Of a DNA stretch of 39,737 nucleotides, positions 22,685 to 32,651 are shown in pieces. The notes beneath the pieces were generated by a model. The model worked only from the letters and a program-made list of their open reading frames with translations, ran no database searches and was not told the DNA's origin. How positions within the stretch are numbered: position 1 is the first letter of the stretch; each line of letters opens with the position of its first letter. Position numbers and translations under genes: made by a program. The DNA is from Nemertoderma westbladi (lineage: Eukaryota; Xenacoelomorpha; Nemertodermatida; Nemertodermatidae). The stretch is taken from positions 1 to 39,737 of the forward strand of contig JAUCBJ010008353.1 of assembly GCA_032718475.1 (NCBI GenBank), in the 5' to 3' direction.

Positions 22685-23030
22685 GCACATCTCCAACCAG
22701 ACACTATATAACATTGGAGGTGTCTCATTGGTTCCCCCAAGCTTGACACTAGAACAAAATCGCCTCCGCTTTGCAGGACATTGCTTTCGCCGTGAGGACC
22801 AGCCAGTGCATAATCTTGTACTTTGGCAGCCTCATGGAGTGAATAAGCATGGTGGACAGCCCATGACTTTCTTGAGACGCATCTTAAAGGACACTGGCCT
22901 TAAAGATGCGGATGATCTAGCAAATGTCATGGGTGATAGGGAGTTGTGGCGGTGCAATTTTGTTGACAAGCCGGCACAGCATTCTTAAAAATACAGCTGC
23001 AATGCAGCATGCCGATCCTAGTAGTAGTAG
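22685..23030 (+). pseudogene. RTE-like LINE, 5'-truncated 3' end (copy 2)
   Basis: This is a clean 3' fragment of the family whose fuller copy is at 33821-36079. It decodes without interruption from SNQTLYNIGGVSLVPPS through NRLRFAGHCFRREDQPVHN, DADDLANVMGDRELWRCNF and the terminal VDKPAQHS stop. It then gives the same 3' UTR (GCAATGCAGCATGCCGATCC) and ends in a (TAG)n tail. It differs from the other copy by only a few residues (for example EQNRLRF against ERNRLHF). A 5' truncation and microsatellite 3' tail are typical of RTE-type target-primed insertion. Confidence 0.9.
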
Positions 23031-24049
23031 CAAAGCTGTTCAATGGGGAGGGACCCAGCAGATTGAGATTGTTTGATAGGCTTCCATTTGTCTACGTCTA
23101 GAGTTATATTTTGTACTAGTTCGGTATTGGAGAAAAATGTAAAAAGTCTGTTTTTTTCGGGACTTAATTTTCTTTAAACTTTATATTATTACTTAAGCTC
23201 ATAAGTGCGATTGGGCGACAAGCATAGCTTATGATGGCCCTCTCGCTCTGGAAGATATAAACAAATTTATTGCACTGACAGGAAGGACACAGACAAATAG
23301 AAATAATACGATATAAGTAAACAACTAAAATCCAAGCACCACACCACTCAAAATGGATCAACACAAACGCACCCACACACCGAACCCACATGCACACACA
23401 CTTCCACGCACCCACACACCGAACCCACACGCACACACACTTCCACGCATAGCTCGCATATTGACACATAAAGTACTCGTCCTGTGTACATTAATTTTAT
23501 TTATATTCTTAACTTTATAAGTATTATCTAGCCAACAACAGCTCAAACGACCAATCTAATTTTTCAGAGGGCTAGAACTGCTATCGGACATGATTGATAA
23601 ATTTTGCCAAGTTTATGCATGTGTGACATGACACTACGCCCGGTTAAGAAATAGGACTGTAAAGTGACCCTGTGCCAGTTTGAAACATATAGTTAAAAAA
23701 AAAGAAAGGGAACGTCAAAAATTATTGATAAAATATCGGATTATCAAAAATTGCTGAAGTATACTCTAATAATAAAATCTGTCAATTGCTATTTAGATTA
23801 AATCGTAGTTGCATTACATATCAAATAGAAGCCAATGAACCTAAAACGATAAGAGAATATGTTAGACAAATTCAAAATAATAGTTTATACTGACTGGCCA
23901 CTGAGTTCATTATGAGGTACTGAACAAAACAGATAGGATAGAATGAGAAAACAAAGAACAAAAGAGGTATTCAGTGTTTTTTATCCCTTGTGTAAACCGT
24001 TACGTTACATGTTTAGTATACACCATTTGGTGGTCGTATCTAGTAGCCA
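23031..24049. other. Spacer with a small CA-rich tandem repeat
   Basis: No gene is supported. At 23366-23450 a 39-bp CA-rich unit (CACACACCGAACCCACA plus GCACACACACTTCCACGC) is present in two near-perfect copies. The rest is AT-rich and unique. Confidence 0.5.
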
Positions 24050-24854
24050 AAGGTGCTAAACCGACCAGATTTGTTTACAAACTCAGCCACTAGGTCAAAT
24101 AATGATTGGGCTAATGCTTTGCTGCTTCCAGCAGGTGGACCGAAAATAAAAGTTGTCAAAGTGGGTTGCAAACCAAGAGATACAACATTTGAGTGAAGTG
24201 AAAGGTGGTATGTGTGATAAAGTGGGCATTCCATAAAAAAAGTGATATGCGTCTTCGCGATCATGTCCACAAACGCAATTCCTGAATGGTTGGACGTGAT
24301 TCATATACAAATCATAGTTAACCCTATTAGTACCGGGCTATAAAATGTTGTACAAATACCGGTGGGGGGGGGGGGGGGGGGGGTCATATTGACCCCTCCC
24401 TCTAAAATCTACAAATTTTAACGAAAACGCCTGATTTTTTGTTTGTACGTAGATCTCACTTGTCCGAATCCGACGAACAAAAAAATTTCGAAAAAAGTAT
24501 CTGGGGTGGTTATTTTGCTGCACCAAAATTACAAGTAGTGAACAATTTTCATAAAATTTGAAAGTTATAATTTTCGGCTAATTGTTTTTCAATACAGGTT
24601 TTCTGGGGCGCAAAATCCATTGGAAAGTATTTGAAAATGATCTGATTACTATAAATGGCTGTTTTAGTACTCTACTTAGGCAAAAAATGAAAAAAACAAG
24701 TAACCAGCACTTTTCAGTTTGAACACAAAATTTTTAATTCACTTATACGATGCTATTATATTCACATTTTTAGGTTTTCAGGGCGCTGATTCTAATGGAA
24801 TACATTTTAAATTTGCCAGATCATTGCTAATTGTATTTTTCGGTGTAATATGGC

Positions 24855-25570
24855 AAATTTTGGTGCTAGCACCAAATTTCGTACCCATCACCAAAAAGTA
24901 CAAGTTTGAGATGTCCAGTGCGGTTTTTATTGATTCCATCGGATTCAGGACCCCCATAAACCCGTATAACGCAAGAAACAAGATGATACTATCTATTGAT
25001 CAATTTGCTTATTTTCAAAATTTGGTGCTGGCACAACAATTTTCACCCACCGGCGAAAAATACAGGTTTGAAAACTCTTATGGAATTTTTACATATTCCA
25101 TTGAATTCAGAACCCTTACAAACCCGTATAACGCAAGAAACAAGGTGATACAATCAATTTGATATTATTTGGTGGTTTTCAAAATTTGGTGCTAGCACCA
25201 AATTTTGCACCCACTTCCGAAAAATACAAGTTTGAGATGTCTAGTTAGATAATTATTTATTTCATTGAATTCAGAACCGCCATAAACCTCTAAAACGCGA
25301 GAAATAAGTTGTAACAATCAATTTAACTATTGAATGGATTTTCAAAATTTCGTGCTGGCACCAAATTTTGCACACCGCGCCGAAAAATACAAGTTTGATA
25401 CTCCTGGTGCAACTCGTATATATTCCATCGAAATCAGAACCCTAAAAAACCCCTATTGCGCAAAAACAGGTTCAAACAATCAATTTACAAATTTGACATA
25501 TTTCAAAATTTGGTGCTGGCATCAAAATTGGCACCCGCCGAAAAAACAAGTTTGAAATTTCTAAATTAAT
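24855..25570 (+). repeat. Five internal repeats of about 162 bp in TTAA element 2
   Basis: Each unit contains TTTTCAAAATTTGGTGCT, a CACC-rich stretch, AAAAATACAAGTTTGA, ATTCCATTGAATTCAGAACC, AACGCAAGAAACAAG and TACAATCAAT. The period is close to 54 codons, so the first two units share an open frame (NLVLA..F.P...KYKFE...INPYNARNK). The frame breaks in unit 3 and is not conserved in copy 1. Confidence 0.85.
25180..25207. repeat. Perfect 28-bp palindrome within the TTAA element
   Basis: The sequence is symmetric about the GCTAGC centre, with arms TTTTGGTG-type reading outward to C...G. Weaker forms occur in the other units (24855-24880, 25015-25040) and in copies 1 and 3. It may be a protein-binding or cruciform site. 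Confidence 0.9.
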
Positions 25571-27318
25571 TTATATGAATTCCATCCAATTGCAAACACC
25601 AAAAAACCGGTGTAAATCAAAAATAGAGATGTTACAAATCATATTTAATGAAATGTAATTTTCAAAAAACGTCTCAAAAAAAGTGCCAAAAGTAGGGTTA
25701 AAAAATGGTGCTATAACTCGAAAACTACCCAATATTTTTGAAAACCGTTTTCACTAGTAGGAAGACAATAGATTTTTAGGAAAAGTCACAAAATTTCAAA
25801 TTCCCCCTGCGTTTGTTTCAGAGTTATAAAAAAAAACCACGGGGGGGGGGTCATATTGACCTCCCGCCGGGTTTAATAGGGTTAAGGGCAGAGCAGGGGC
25901 AACGGAGTCTAGCTAACAGGCCATTTAAAGGGGGAGTGGAGTGCCTAGCTGAAACTAATAGGGAGGGAACCTTGTTTTGTGGGTAAACAACTGGATGTTG
26001 TAGTTGAAATTGTCTATATTTTGGGCTGCTCATACCTGGGGCGGTAGAGAGTTCCAGAGCCGCACCATACAGGGAAGAAATGAGTTTTTGTAGATATTAG
26101 TGCGCTCCATTGGTGGCTGTAAGTTGCCAGAGTTCCGCGTTGAATGTGAACTGGCCCTGCTGACAGATGTAGGGAGGATATCAAGCAAATGCTGAGGAGC
26201 TGATCCGGAGACCATTTTGTATAGAGTACATAATTTTTGAAAATCCCTCCGTTTCTGAAGAGGGTACAGTCCGGATTCCTCGGAGGGGCAAGAGATTGTT
26301 AATTTGCATATAATTCTGATTGCTTCTTTATTGAGGAGTTCCAGGTCATTTTTAAGCTCGTCTGAGCAATTGTCCCATACTACACTGGCATATTCTAGAC
26401 TGGATCTGACGAAAGATTTGTTTATGTTGAGTAGTGCATTTCTACTAATCAAGTATTTGACAGCTCTCAACATGTTTAGTTTCATGTTGGCAGAGGCTAG
26501 CATTAATGACACTTGAGTGTGCCATTTCAAATTGGGGGTGAAAATGCAGCCGAGATGCTTGTGTTCGGTGATTTCAGTAACCAACACTGAGTTGAGCGAA
26601 AGGGGAAGACGACATGGGTCGCGAACCCGGCGATGTGAAAAAAGCATACTTTCAGTCTTAGCGGGGTTAAATGTTACAAGCAATTTTGATCCCCAATTTG
26701 AAACAGCCACTAGGTCCTTATTAAGGGCTGTGGAGGCTAAAAAACAATCGGTTTTGTTAATCTCTATGTACAGCATATAAGCTGATTTTACTTGTTACTA
26801 CATCTATAATGTCATTTATAAAAATTAAAAAAAGCAAGGGACCTAGCACTGACCCTTGAGGGACACCAGCTAGTACTGTTACCCAAGATGACTGCTGGCT
26901 GTTTATTAAAACGCACTGAAAATTATCCTCGAGATAGTTTTTCAACCTCTTTAATAGCCCACCGCCCATAATGCCCATACTTTCTAATTTAAACAAGAGC
27001 CTTTTATGGTGAACTATATCGAAAGCTTTGCTAATATCTAAAAAAACTATTCTAACTTCCTTGCCTTTATCTAATGCTTGTACGAGGGCATTGTACAGTA
27101 TAATGATAGTAATTGATAAATTGTCCTGTCACCACGAACAAACCCGGATTGGTGTTTTGAAATGAAAGTTGTTATGTACGAAAAAATGATACGATGTATG
27201 TAGTGTTCAAATAGTTTGCAGATGTTGCTTGTTAAGGCAACTGGGCTGTAATTTAAACCGAAGCTTGTAGGTATCTTTTTTAGTAAGGGAATAACAACGT
27301 AATTTCCATTTGCTTGGA

Positions 27319-27996
27319 TGCACGCCGTTGTCAAACACATACTGAAACAACGTGCACGCCGTTGTCAAACACATACTGAAACAACGTGCACGCCGTTGTC
27401 AAACACATACTGAAACAACGTGCACGCCGTTGTCAAACACATACTGAAACAACGTGCATGCCGTTGTCAAACACATACTGAAACAACGTGCACGCCGTTG
27501 TCAAACACATACTGAAACAACGTGCACGCCGTTGTCAAACACATACTGAAACAACGTGCACGCCGTTGTCAAACACATACTGAAACAACGTGCATGCCGT
27601 TGTCAAACACATACTGAAACAACGTGCACGCCGTTGTCAAACACATACTGAAACAACGTGCACGCCGTTGTCAAACACATACTGAAACAACGTGCACGCC
27701 GTTGTCAAACACATACTGAAACAACGTGCATGCCGTTGTCAAACACATACTGAAACAACGTGCACGCCGTTGTCAAACACATACTGAAACAACGTGCACG
27801 CCGTTGTCAAACACATACTGAAACAACGTGCACGCCGTTGTCAAACACATACTGAAACAACGTGCACGCCGTTGTCAAACACATACTGAAACAACGTGCA
27901 CGCCATTGTCAAACACATACTGAAACAACGTGCACGCCGTTGTCAAACACATACTGAAACAACGTGCACGCCGTTGTCAAACAAATACTGAAACAA
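27319..27996 (-). repeat. Minisatellite, 34-bp unit, about 20 copies, seeded in a LINE ORF
   Basis: The unit on the plus strand is GTGCACGCCGTTGTCAAACA followed by CATACTGAAACAAC. The first unit, next to the RT, is continuous with LINE coding sequence (minus-strand CLTTACIQANGNYVV), so the array grew from within the ORF. A variant with GTGCATGCC occurs in units 5, 9 and 13, showing a four-unit (136-bp) higher-order repeat. Confidence 0.95.
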
Positions 27997-28067
27997 TTTT
28001 GTGACGTGTGAAATAATAACGGGTATACCCTGCTTCATCATTTTGTTTGAAATCTGTTCAGCTGGGC

Positions 28068-28210
28068 ATCGTAGCCCCATCGGGATATCGTAGCCCCATC
28101 GGGATATCGTAGCCCCATCGGGATATTCGTAGCCCCATCGGGATATTTCGTAGCCCCATCGGGATATATCGTAGCCCCATCGGGATATATCGTAGCCCCA
28201 TCAGGATATT
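28068..28210 (-). repeat. Short minisatellite, 19-21-bp unit, seven copies
   Basis: Units of GTAGCCCCATCGGGATATC start at 28071, 28090, 28109, 28129, 28150, 28171 and 28192. Unit length rises from 19 to 20 to 21 through extra A/T bases at one place. It lies between the linker and the 34-bp array of the same LINE. Confidence 0.9.
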
Positions 28211-28659
28211 TCAGATCGCAAAAAAATTACCTGGGGAAAAGTTGACCTTCGTAAGGAGTGGTTCAGGAAAAGCAGTCAGTGGTAAAGAAAATTGAGAGTT
28301 ATCCAAAAAATAATGATCGGGAAAAAACAAGTTAAATAATTCAGCCTTTTCCTTAGATGTTACGGCTGTAATGTTATTGTAGGAAACTGATGGGATTTCG
28401 TGCTTCGCGTTGTTGCCTAACAAGACCATCATTATTTACTAGACAATCTGCATGTATATAATTTATTTGAAAGTTTGGAATAGTACGCTCTTTTGGCTGC
28501 ATGACACTCCTGTATGTAATTATTTCGCGAAGTACGAAAATTAGCCCACGCATTACTATCATTGGTAGTTTTGGCTGCTTTGTTCTTGCGAGAATTAATA
28601 CGTGATAATTTACGCAAGCAACTGGTGTACCAGGGCTTATCATTAGGCCTTATTGTAAC

Positions 28660-29136
28660 TAATTTAAGTAAATAATTTAAGTCAGAGCTGTGGTAATTAT
28701 ATTATACGGTTAACATTGAACTCGCCAATATTGAGTCTATGACAAAGTTTGTCTATTAATTGTACAGTAGATTGATACTTATTTCGATTATACAGTACCT
28801 ACATTGTGTTAATTAGCACTAGCATACGGTCCTGTTAATTCGTCAAGTTATACAGTACTTACAGAAATTAGTATGTGCAGAATAAAGGGTCTCATACTAA
28901 CAGTAGTTAGTATGTGCAGTATAAGGGGTCAACCAGAACTAATTGGCATTTAATTATAAGGATTTTTGGATCACCTTTTTCTTTCGTTCAATTAAATTCA
29001 TATAGTAGCCTAATTGTTATGGTAAATTCATATTTTATAATTTCGGTGTAAAATCTTAAAACTCTTGTATTAAATATTCTGTATGATAAAGTCATTAAAT
29101 ATTTTCATCTCTCTAAAATAACCAAAAGAGCATTTA
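28660..29136. other. AT-rich segment interrupting the LINE
   Basis: No LINE homology or other gene was found. A direct repeat, TTAGTATGTGCAG followed by ATAA and GGGTC, occurs at 28868 and 28913. Confidence 0.4.
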
Positions 29137-29290
29137 TTAGCCTACAGTAAGTAAGTCTTGGTTAAAATCACCTAGAAGCAGTATTTCATTATACCGCAAG
29201 CTTTTAGCTTCAGATACCATATGGTTGATTGATTCCCAAAATACATGAGGGGTATGATCAGGTCTGCAACATAGACCTACTAGAATTTTC

Positions 29291-29369
29291 CAAAAATTAA
29301 TTAATGGTCGACCAAAAATTATTAATTTATGGTTGACCATAAATTAATTTTTGGTCGACCATAAATTAT
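29291..29369. repeat. Three clustered GTCGAC-type palindromes
   Basis: Three near-identical palindromic blocks (TTAATGGTCGACCAAAAATT, TTTATGGTTGACCATAAATT and TTTTTGGTCGACCATAAATT) lie within 80 bp at the end of the LINE endonuclease homology. They can pair with each other as larger inverted repeats. Confidence 0.8.
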
Positions 29370-29488
29370 GACGTCATGGAGAACTTCTGAAAAAAAGTAA
29401 AAAAAAATTAATTTATTGGCAAGGCCACCGAAAATATATAATAACAATATAACATTAAATAATATTTTAAATGTTTATTGTTTATACA

Positions 29489-32258
29489 GATTACGGTGAG
29501 CTATGATGGGACTTTGAGGACATCAATCAAATAGTGGGGTTGGAGCAGTGATTTCAATGAGAACCAGTAAAATACTCGATTTTGCAACGCGCAATAAAAT
29601 CTGTGCATCATGTTCGTTTGCACCATTCAAAAGAGTTCGGAAGCTTATGAAATTTTCATGGGCAAACATTCATCTGATTCCCCAGGGAAATATAGTGGAT
29701 CCTCTGTGTCGATGGAAGCAAACATTGCTGTGGAGTTGTTTGAGCGATCTAAACTCTACTAACTCAAATATTTGGAGATGGTTTGTGATGGCGACAGCAG
29801 CCATTATAATTCTGTTGAATTTACTTATGGTGGATGTGATGGTGTACAGTGCCATGAAAAAGGCCAATGAACTAAAATTTGATCAGTCGGATGATGGTAT
29901 GGAACATTGGCGTAAACATGATGAGGATGAAGTCAATTGCGAAAGGGTGAAAAAGCTTGACTGTGTCAATCATGTCAAAAAACGCCTTGGCAAAGCTCTA
30001 GAAAGTTTCAGGGTTAGCACTAAGGGTAAACTTTCCAATGGTAAGCCTTTTGGAGGAGCAAGTCACAGGCTAACGCAGGCTACTGTGGAACGATTCAGTC
30101 GTTACTATGGTAGTGCAATAAAAAACTCTGTCAATCCAAACACTAAAACCTCTGAAGAAATCACAGAGTCAGCTATGAAGATGAAACGGAACTGTTACGC
30201 TTCACTCAAACATAATGTACGATCTGGTACAGACAAACAGAGGCATTATTTCTGCCCTGAGACTAGTTGGTGTCAGTATAAAACAACCGGACAATTGGAG
30301 GATAAAAAGCACCACCTTGACCCTGTATTCATAGAATGTTGTTGTGGCCCATATACTACCGTGTCACTCATTTTAATCCTATTAAACCCGGGTGGGGGGG
30401 GGGGGGGGGGGGGGTCAATATGACCCTCCCGTGGTTTTTTTATTATAATTCTGAAACCAACGCAGTTGGGAATCTGAAATTTTATGACTTTTCCTAAAAA
30501 TCTATTGTCTTCTTAGTATTGAAAACCATTTTCAAAAATATTGGGTAGTTTTCGAGTTATAGCACCATTTTTTAACCCTACTTTTGGCACTTTTTTTGAG
30601 ATTTTTTTTGAAAATTTCATTTCATTAAATATGAATTGTGACATCTCTATTTTTGATTTACACCGGTTTTTTGGTGTTAGCAATTGGATGGAATTCATAT
30701 AAATTGATTTAGAAATTTCAAACTTGTTTTTTTCACCGGGTACCAAATTTTGGTGCCAGCACAAAATTTTGAAATATGTCAATTTTGTAAATTGATTGTT
30801 TCAAACTTGTTTTTTACGCAATTGGGGTTTTTTGGGGTTCTGGTTTTGATGGAATATATACGAGTTGCACCAAGCGTATCAAACTTGTATTTTTCGGTGC
30901 TGTGTGCAAATTTTGGTGCTAGCACGAAATTTTGAAAATCCATTCAATAGATAAAATTGCTTGTGACAATTTATTTCTTGCGTTTTATAGGTTTATGGCT
31001 GTTCTGAATTCAATGGAATATATAATCATCGAACTAGATATATCAAACTTGTATTTTTCGGAAGTGGGTGCAAAATGTGGTGCTAGCACCAAATTTTGAA
31101 AACCATCAAATATATCAATTGATTGTGTCACCGTGTTTCTTGCGTTATAGGGGTTTGTGAGGGTTCTGAATTCAATGGAATCAGTAAAAATTTCATAAGA
31201 GTTTTCGAACTTGTATTTTTCGTCGGTGGGTGAAAATTGTTGTGCCAGCACCAAATTTTGGAAAATAAGCAAATTGATCAGTAGATAGTATCATCTTGTT
31301 TCTTGCGTTATACGGGTTTATGGGGGTCCTGAATCCGATGGAATCAATAAAAACAGCACTGGACATCGCAAACTTGTACTTTTTGGTGATGGGTACGAAA
31401 TTTGGTGTTAGCACCAAAATTTGCCAAATTAGGCCGAAAAATACAAGTAGCAATGATCTGGCATTTTAGAAATGTATTCCATTAGAAACAGCGCCCTGGA
31501 AAACCTGAAAATGTGAATTTATAGCATCGTATAAGTGAAAAAAAATTTTTGTGTTCTAACTGAAAAGTGCTGGTTACTTGTTTTTTTCATTTTTTTCCTA
31601 CGCAGAGAGGACTAAACGGCCATTTATAGTAATCATATCATTTTTAAATATTTTCCAATGTATTTTGCGCCCCAGAAAACCTGTATTTAAAAACAATTTG
31701 CCGAAAAATGTAACTTTCAAATTTTGTGAAAATTGTGCACTACTTGTAATTTTGGTGCTGCAATATAACCACCCCAGTACATTTTTTAGAAATTTTTTTT
31801 TCGGTCGGATCCAGAAAGTGATATCTACGTACAAACAAAAAATCAGACGTTTTTGTAAAAATTTTTAGATTTTAGAGGGGGGGGGGGGGGGGGGGGGGGG
31901 GGTCAATATGACCCCCCACCCCTGTATTTGTACAACATTTTATAGCCCGGTACTAATAGGGTTAATCTCTTAAAGCAATGCGTTCCCAGCTTTACACAAA
32001 ATCTGTCTGAGGGATTCAACAGCTTTATATAGGTTCGAGCTCCGAAACATAAATGTTGGGGAGCTGTCCGTGTGAGGCTAGCTACTGTATCAGCTGTGAT
32101 AGCCTTTAACAAAGGAACTTCTGGTTGCAATAATGTCATACAGAAACTCACTGGGAAAGAGGCAAGTAAGCAGTCGCAGCTCATGGCCATCAGAAGGAAA
32201 AAAACCTGCCCGCAGTTCTTGGTTGGACAAAAACTCATACAATCCTGGTGGATTTAAT
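29489..32258 (+). pseudogene. Mutator-like (MULE) transposase, split by TTAA element 3
   Basis: Plus-strand pieces match the Mutator-like transposase family found in many animals. They are VSYDGT (containing the likely first catalytic Asp), then GHQSNSGVGAVISM, KICASC, GSSVSMEANIAVELFERS, CDGDSSHYNSV (second conserved acidic region), VKKLDCVNHVKKRLGKALE, LTQATVERFSRYYGSAI, ETSWCQYK and HHLDPVFI. The element at 30377-31961 then interrupts. Right of it the C-terminal part resumes: LKQCVPSFTQNLSEGFNSFI, then a segment near 32070 reading RLATVSAVIAFNKGT, followed by a basic tail and a stop at 32256. Frameshifts near 29520, 29690 and 29770 and an in-frame stop near 29755 make it non-functional. 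TIRs of the parent transposon were not identified. Confidence 0.85.
30377..31961 (-). mobile_element. TTAA-type (piggyBac-like) non-autonomous element, copy 3 (inverted)
   Basis: Reverse-complement copy of the elements at 9476 and 24322, flanked by intact TTAA (30373-30376 and 31962-31965). The ends read TCCTATTAAACCCGGG on the left and CCCGGTACTAATAGGG on the right. G-runs at 30392-30414 and 31876-31902 are each followed by TCAATATGA and Cs. Internal 162-bp repeats lie between about 30740 and 31440. It is inserted inside the Mutator-like transposase. Confidence 0.85.
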
Positions 32259-32651
32259 AATTGAACAGATGGGTCAAACAACCATGTTTTTACATTTCAA
32301 AACCCATCAATTAAAAGTACAAAGTCTGACGACTTATTTCCAGTGCAGTCCCCCCAGAACTTTACTCACCAGAGGAAACTCTAGTACTCATTTAGCTACC
32401 ACTTAAGGATGCAAGGCAGAGATGCGCCCTGGCTGGTCCCTTTAAATCATTCGTGCCGAAACGAAAACTGCCCTGGCCCATGTGAGGATCGAACCCACGA
32501 CCTACGGGAGATGTGAATTCAATGCAACCACTACACCAAGGTGGAACCTTGATTAGTATTATTATTGTGAATTATTATTCTAGAACATGACAATAAATAA
32601 TTGAACAAATGTGTCTAACAACCATGTTTTTACACTTCGAAACCCATTCCA
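32255..32651. repeat. Diverged 55-bp direct repeats flanking a SINE-like segment
   Basis: TAATAATTGAACAGATGGGT with AACAACCATGTTTTTACA (32255-32311) recurs as AATAATTGAACAAATGTGTC with the same AACAACCATGTTTTTACA (32594-32651), 338 bp apart. The intervening 280 bp includes the tRNA-related segment. The copies are too long and too diverged for an ordinary target-site duplication. Confidence 0.75.
32470..32553 (-). mobile_element. tRNA-related SINE head
   Basis: On the minus strand there is an A-box match TTGGTGTAGTGGTTGC near 32536 and a B-box GGTTCGATCCT near 32490. The T-arm can form a five-pair stem (GTGGG with CTCAC). The sequences where the acceptor stem would be do not pair, so this is not a tRNA gene. 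Body and tail extend toward 32310. It is distinct from the tRNA-related segments at 11812 and 13502. Confidence 0.6.

Larger units (their letters stand above)
24322..25881 (+). mobile_element. TTAA-type (piggyBac-like) non-autonomous element, copy 2 (best preserved)
   Basis: Intact TTAA lies on both sides (24318-24321 and 25882-25885). The ends are CCCTATTAGTACCGGG on the left and CCCGGGTTTAATAGGG on the right, TIRs of about 16 bp starting CCCTATTA. TTAA target choice and a CCCT... terminus are hallmarks of the piggyBac superfamily. Just inside each end is a G-run followed by TCATATTGA and a C-run (24364-24396 and 25841-25870), each able to form a hairpin. The interior holds five tandem units of 161-164 bp (marks at 24861, 25023, 25187, 25350 and 25511). 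The third contains a perfect 28-bp palindrome at 25180-25207. There is no transposase; mobility must have been supplied in trans. Confidence 0.85.
24050..25960 (-). pseudogene. LINE ORF2 C-terminal fragment split by TTAA element 2
   Basis: Minus-strand sequence right of the element (25886-25960) encodes NGLLARLRCPCSALN. Left of it (24317 downward) the same protein continues as YDLYMNHVQPFRNCVCGHD, then REDAYHFF, a frameshift, and MECPLYHTYHLSLHSN followed by LFDLVAEFVNKSGRF. The C-C-H-C pattern (CxCG...EDxxHFFxECPLY) is the zinc-knuckle-like C-terminal tail of many LINE ORF2 proteins. The TTAA of the insertion site lies within the Leu-Asn codons of SALN, and removing the element (24322-25881) gives one continuous frame. 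Only this tail is present; the RT of this LINE is not in the window. Confidence 0.85.
25950..29285 (-). pseudogene. CR1/Jockey-like LINE ORF2, interrupted by two minisatellites and an insertion
   Basis: Read on the minus strand. From 29270 down, VGLCCRPDHTPHVFW and EILLLGDFNQDLL form the central APE-type endonuclease. About 500 bases of unrelated AT-rich sequence follow (28660-29130). The linker resumes at 28655 (IRPNDKPWYTSCLRKLSRI, then NAWANFRTSRNNYI) and 28400 (VTSKEKAELFNLFF). Two satellites intervene (28068-28210 and 27319-27996). RT follows: NGNYVVIPLLKK and NYSPVALTSNICKLFEHYI (27300-27150), FLDISKAFDIVHHK (27045), GVPQGSVLGPLLFLIFIND (26870). Motif C is deleted: SLYA runs directly into YIEIN, losing both Asp. 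The C-terminal domain (26700-26035) includes AVSNWGSKLLVTFNPAKTE, HKHLGCIF and VRLWNSLPPQ. Inactive. Confidence 0.9.

Noticed and set aside
30350-30423. Glycine-rich C-terminal tail of the Mutator-like frame
   Set aside because: The frame reads into the TTAA element and its G-run; the true C-terminus is on the other side of the element.
32470-32553. Functional tRNA gene
   Set aside because: A- and B-boxes are present but the acceptor and anticodon stems do not close, which fits a SINE head.
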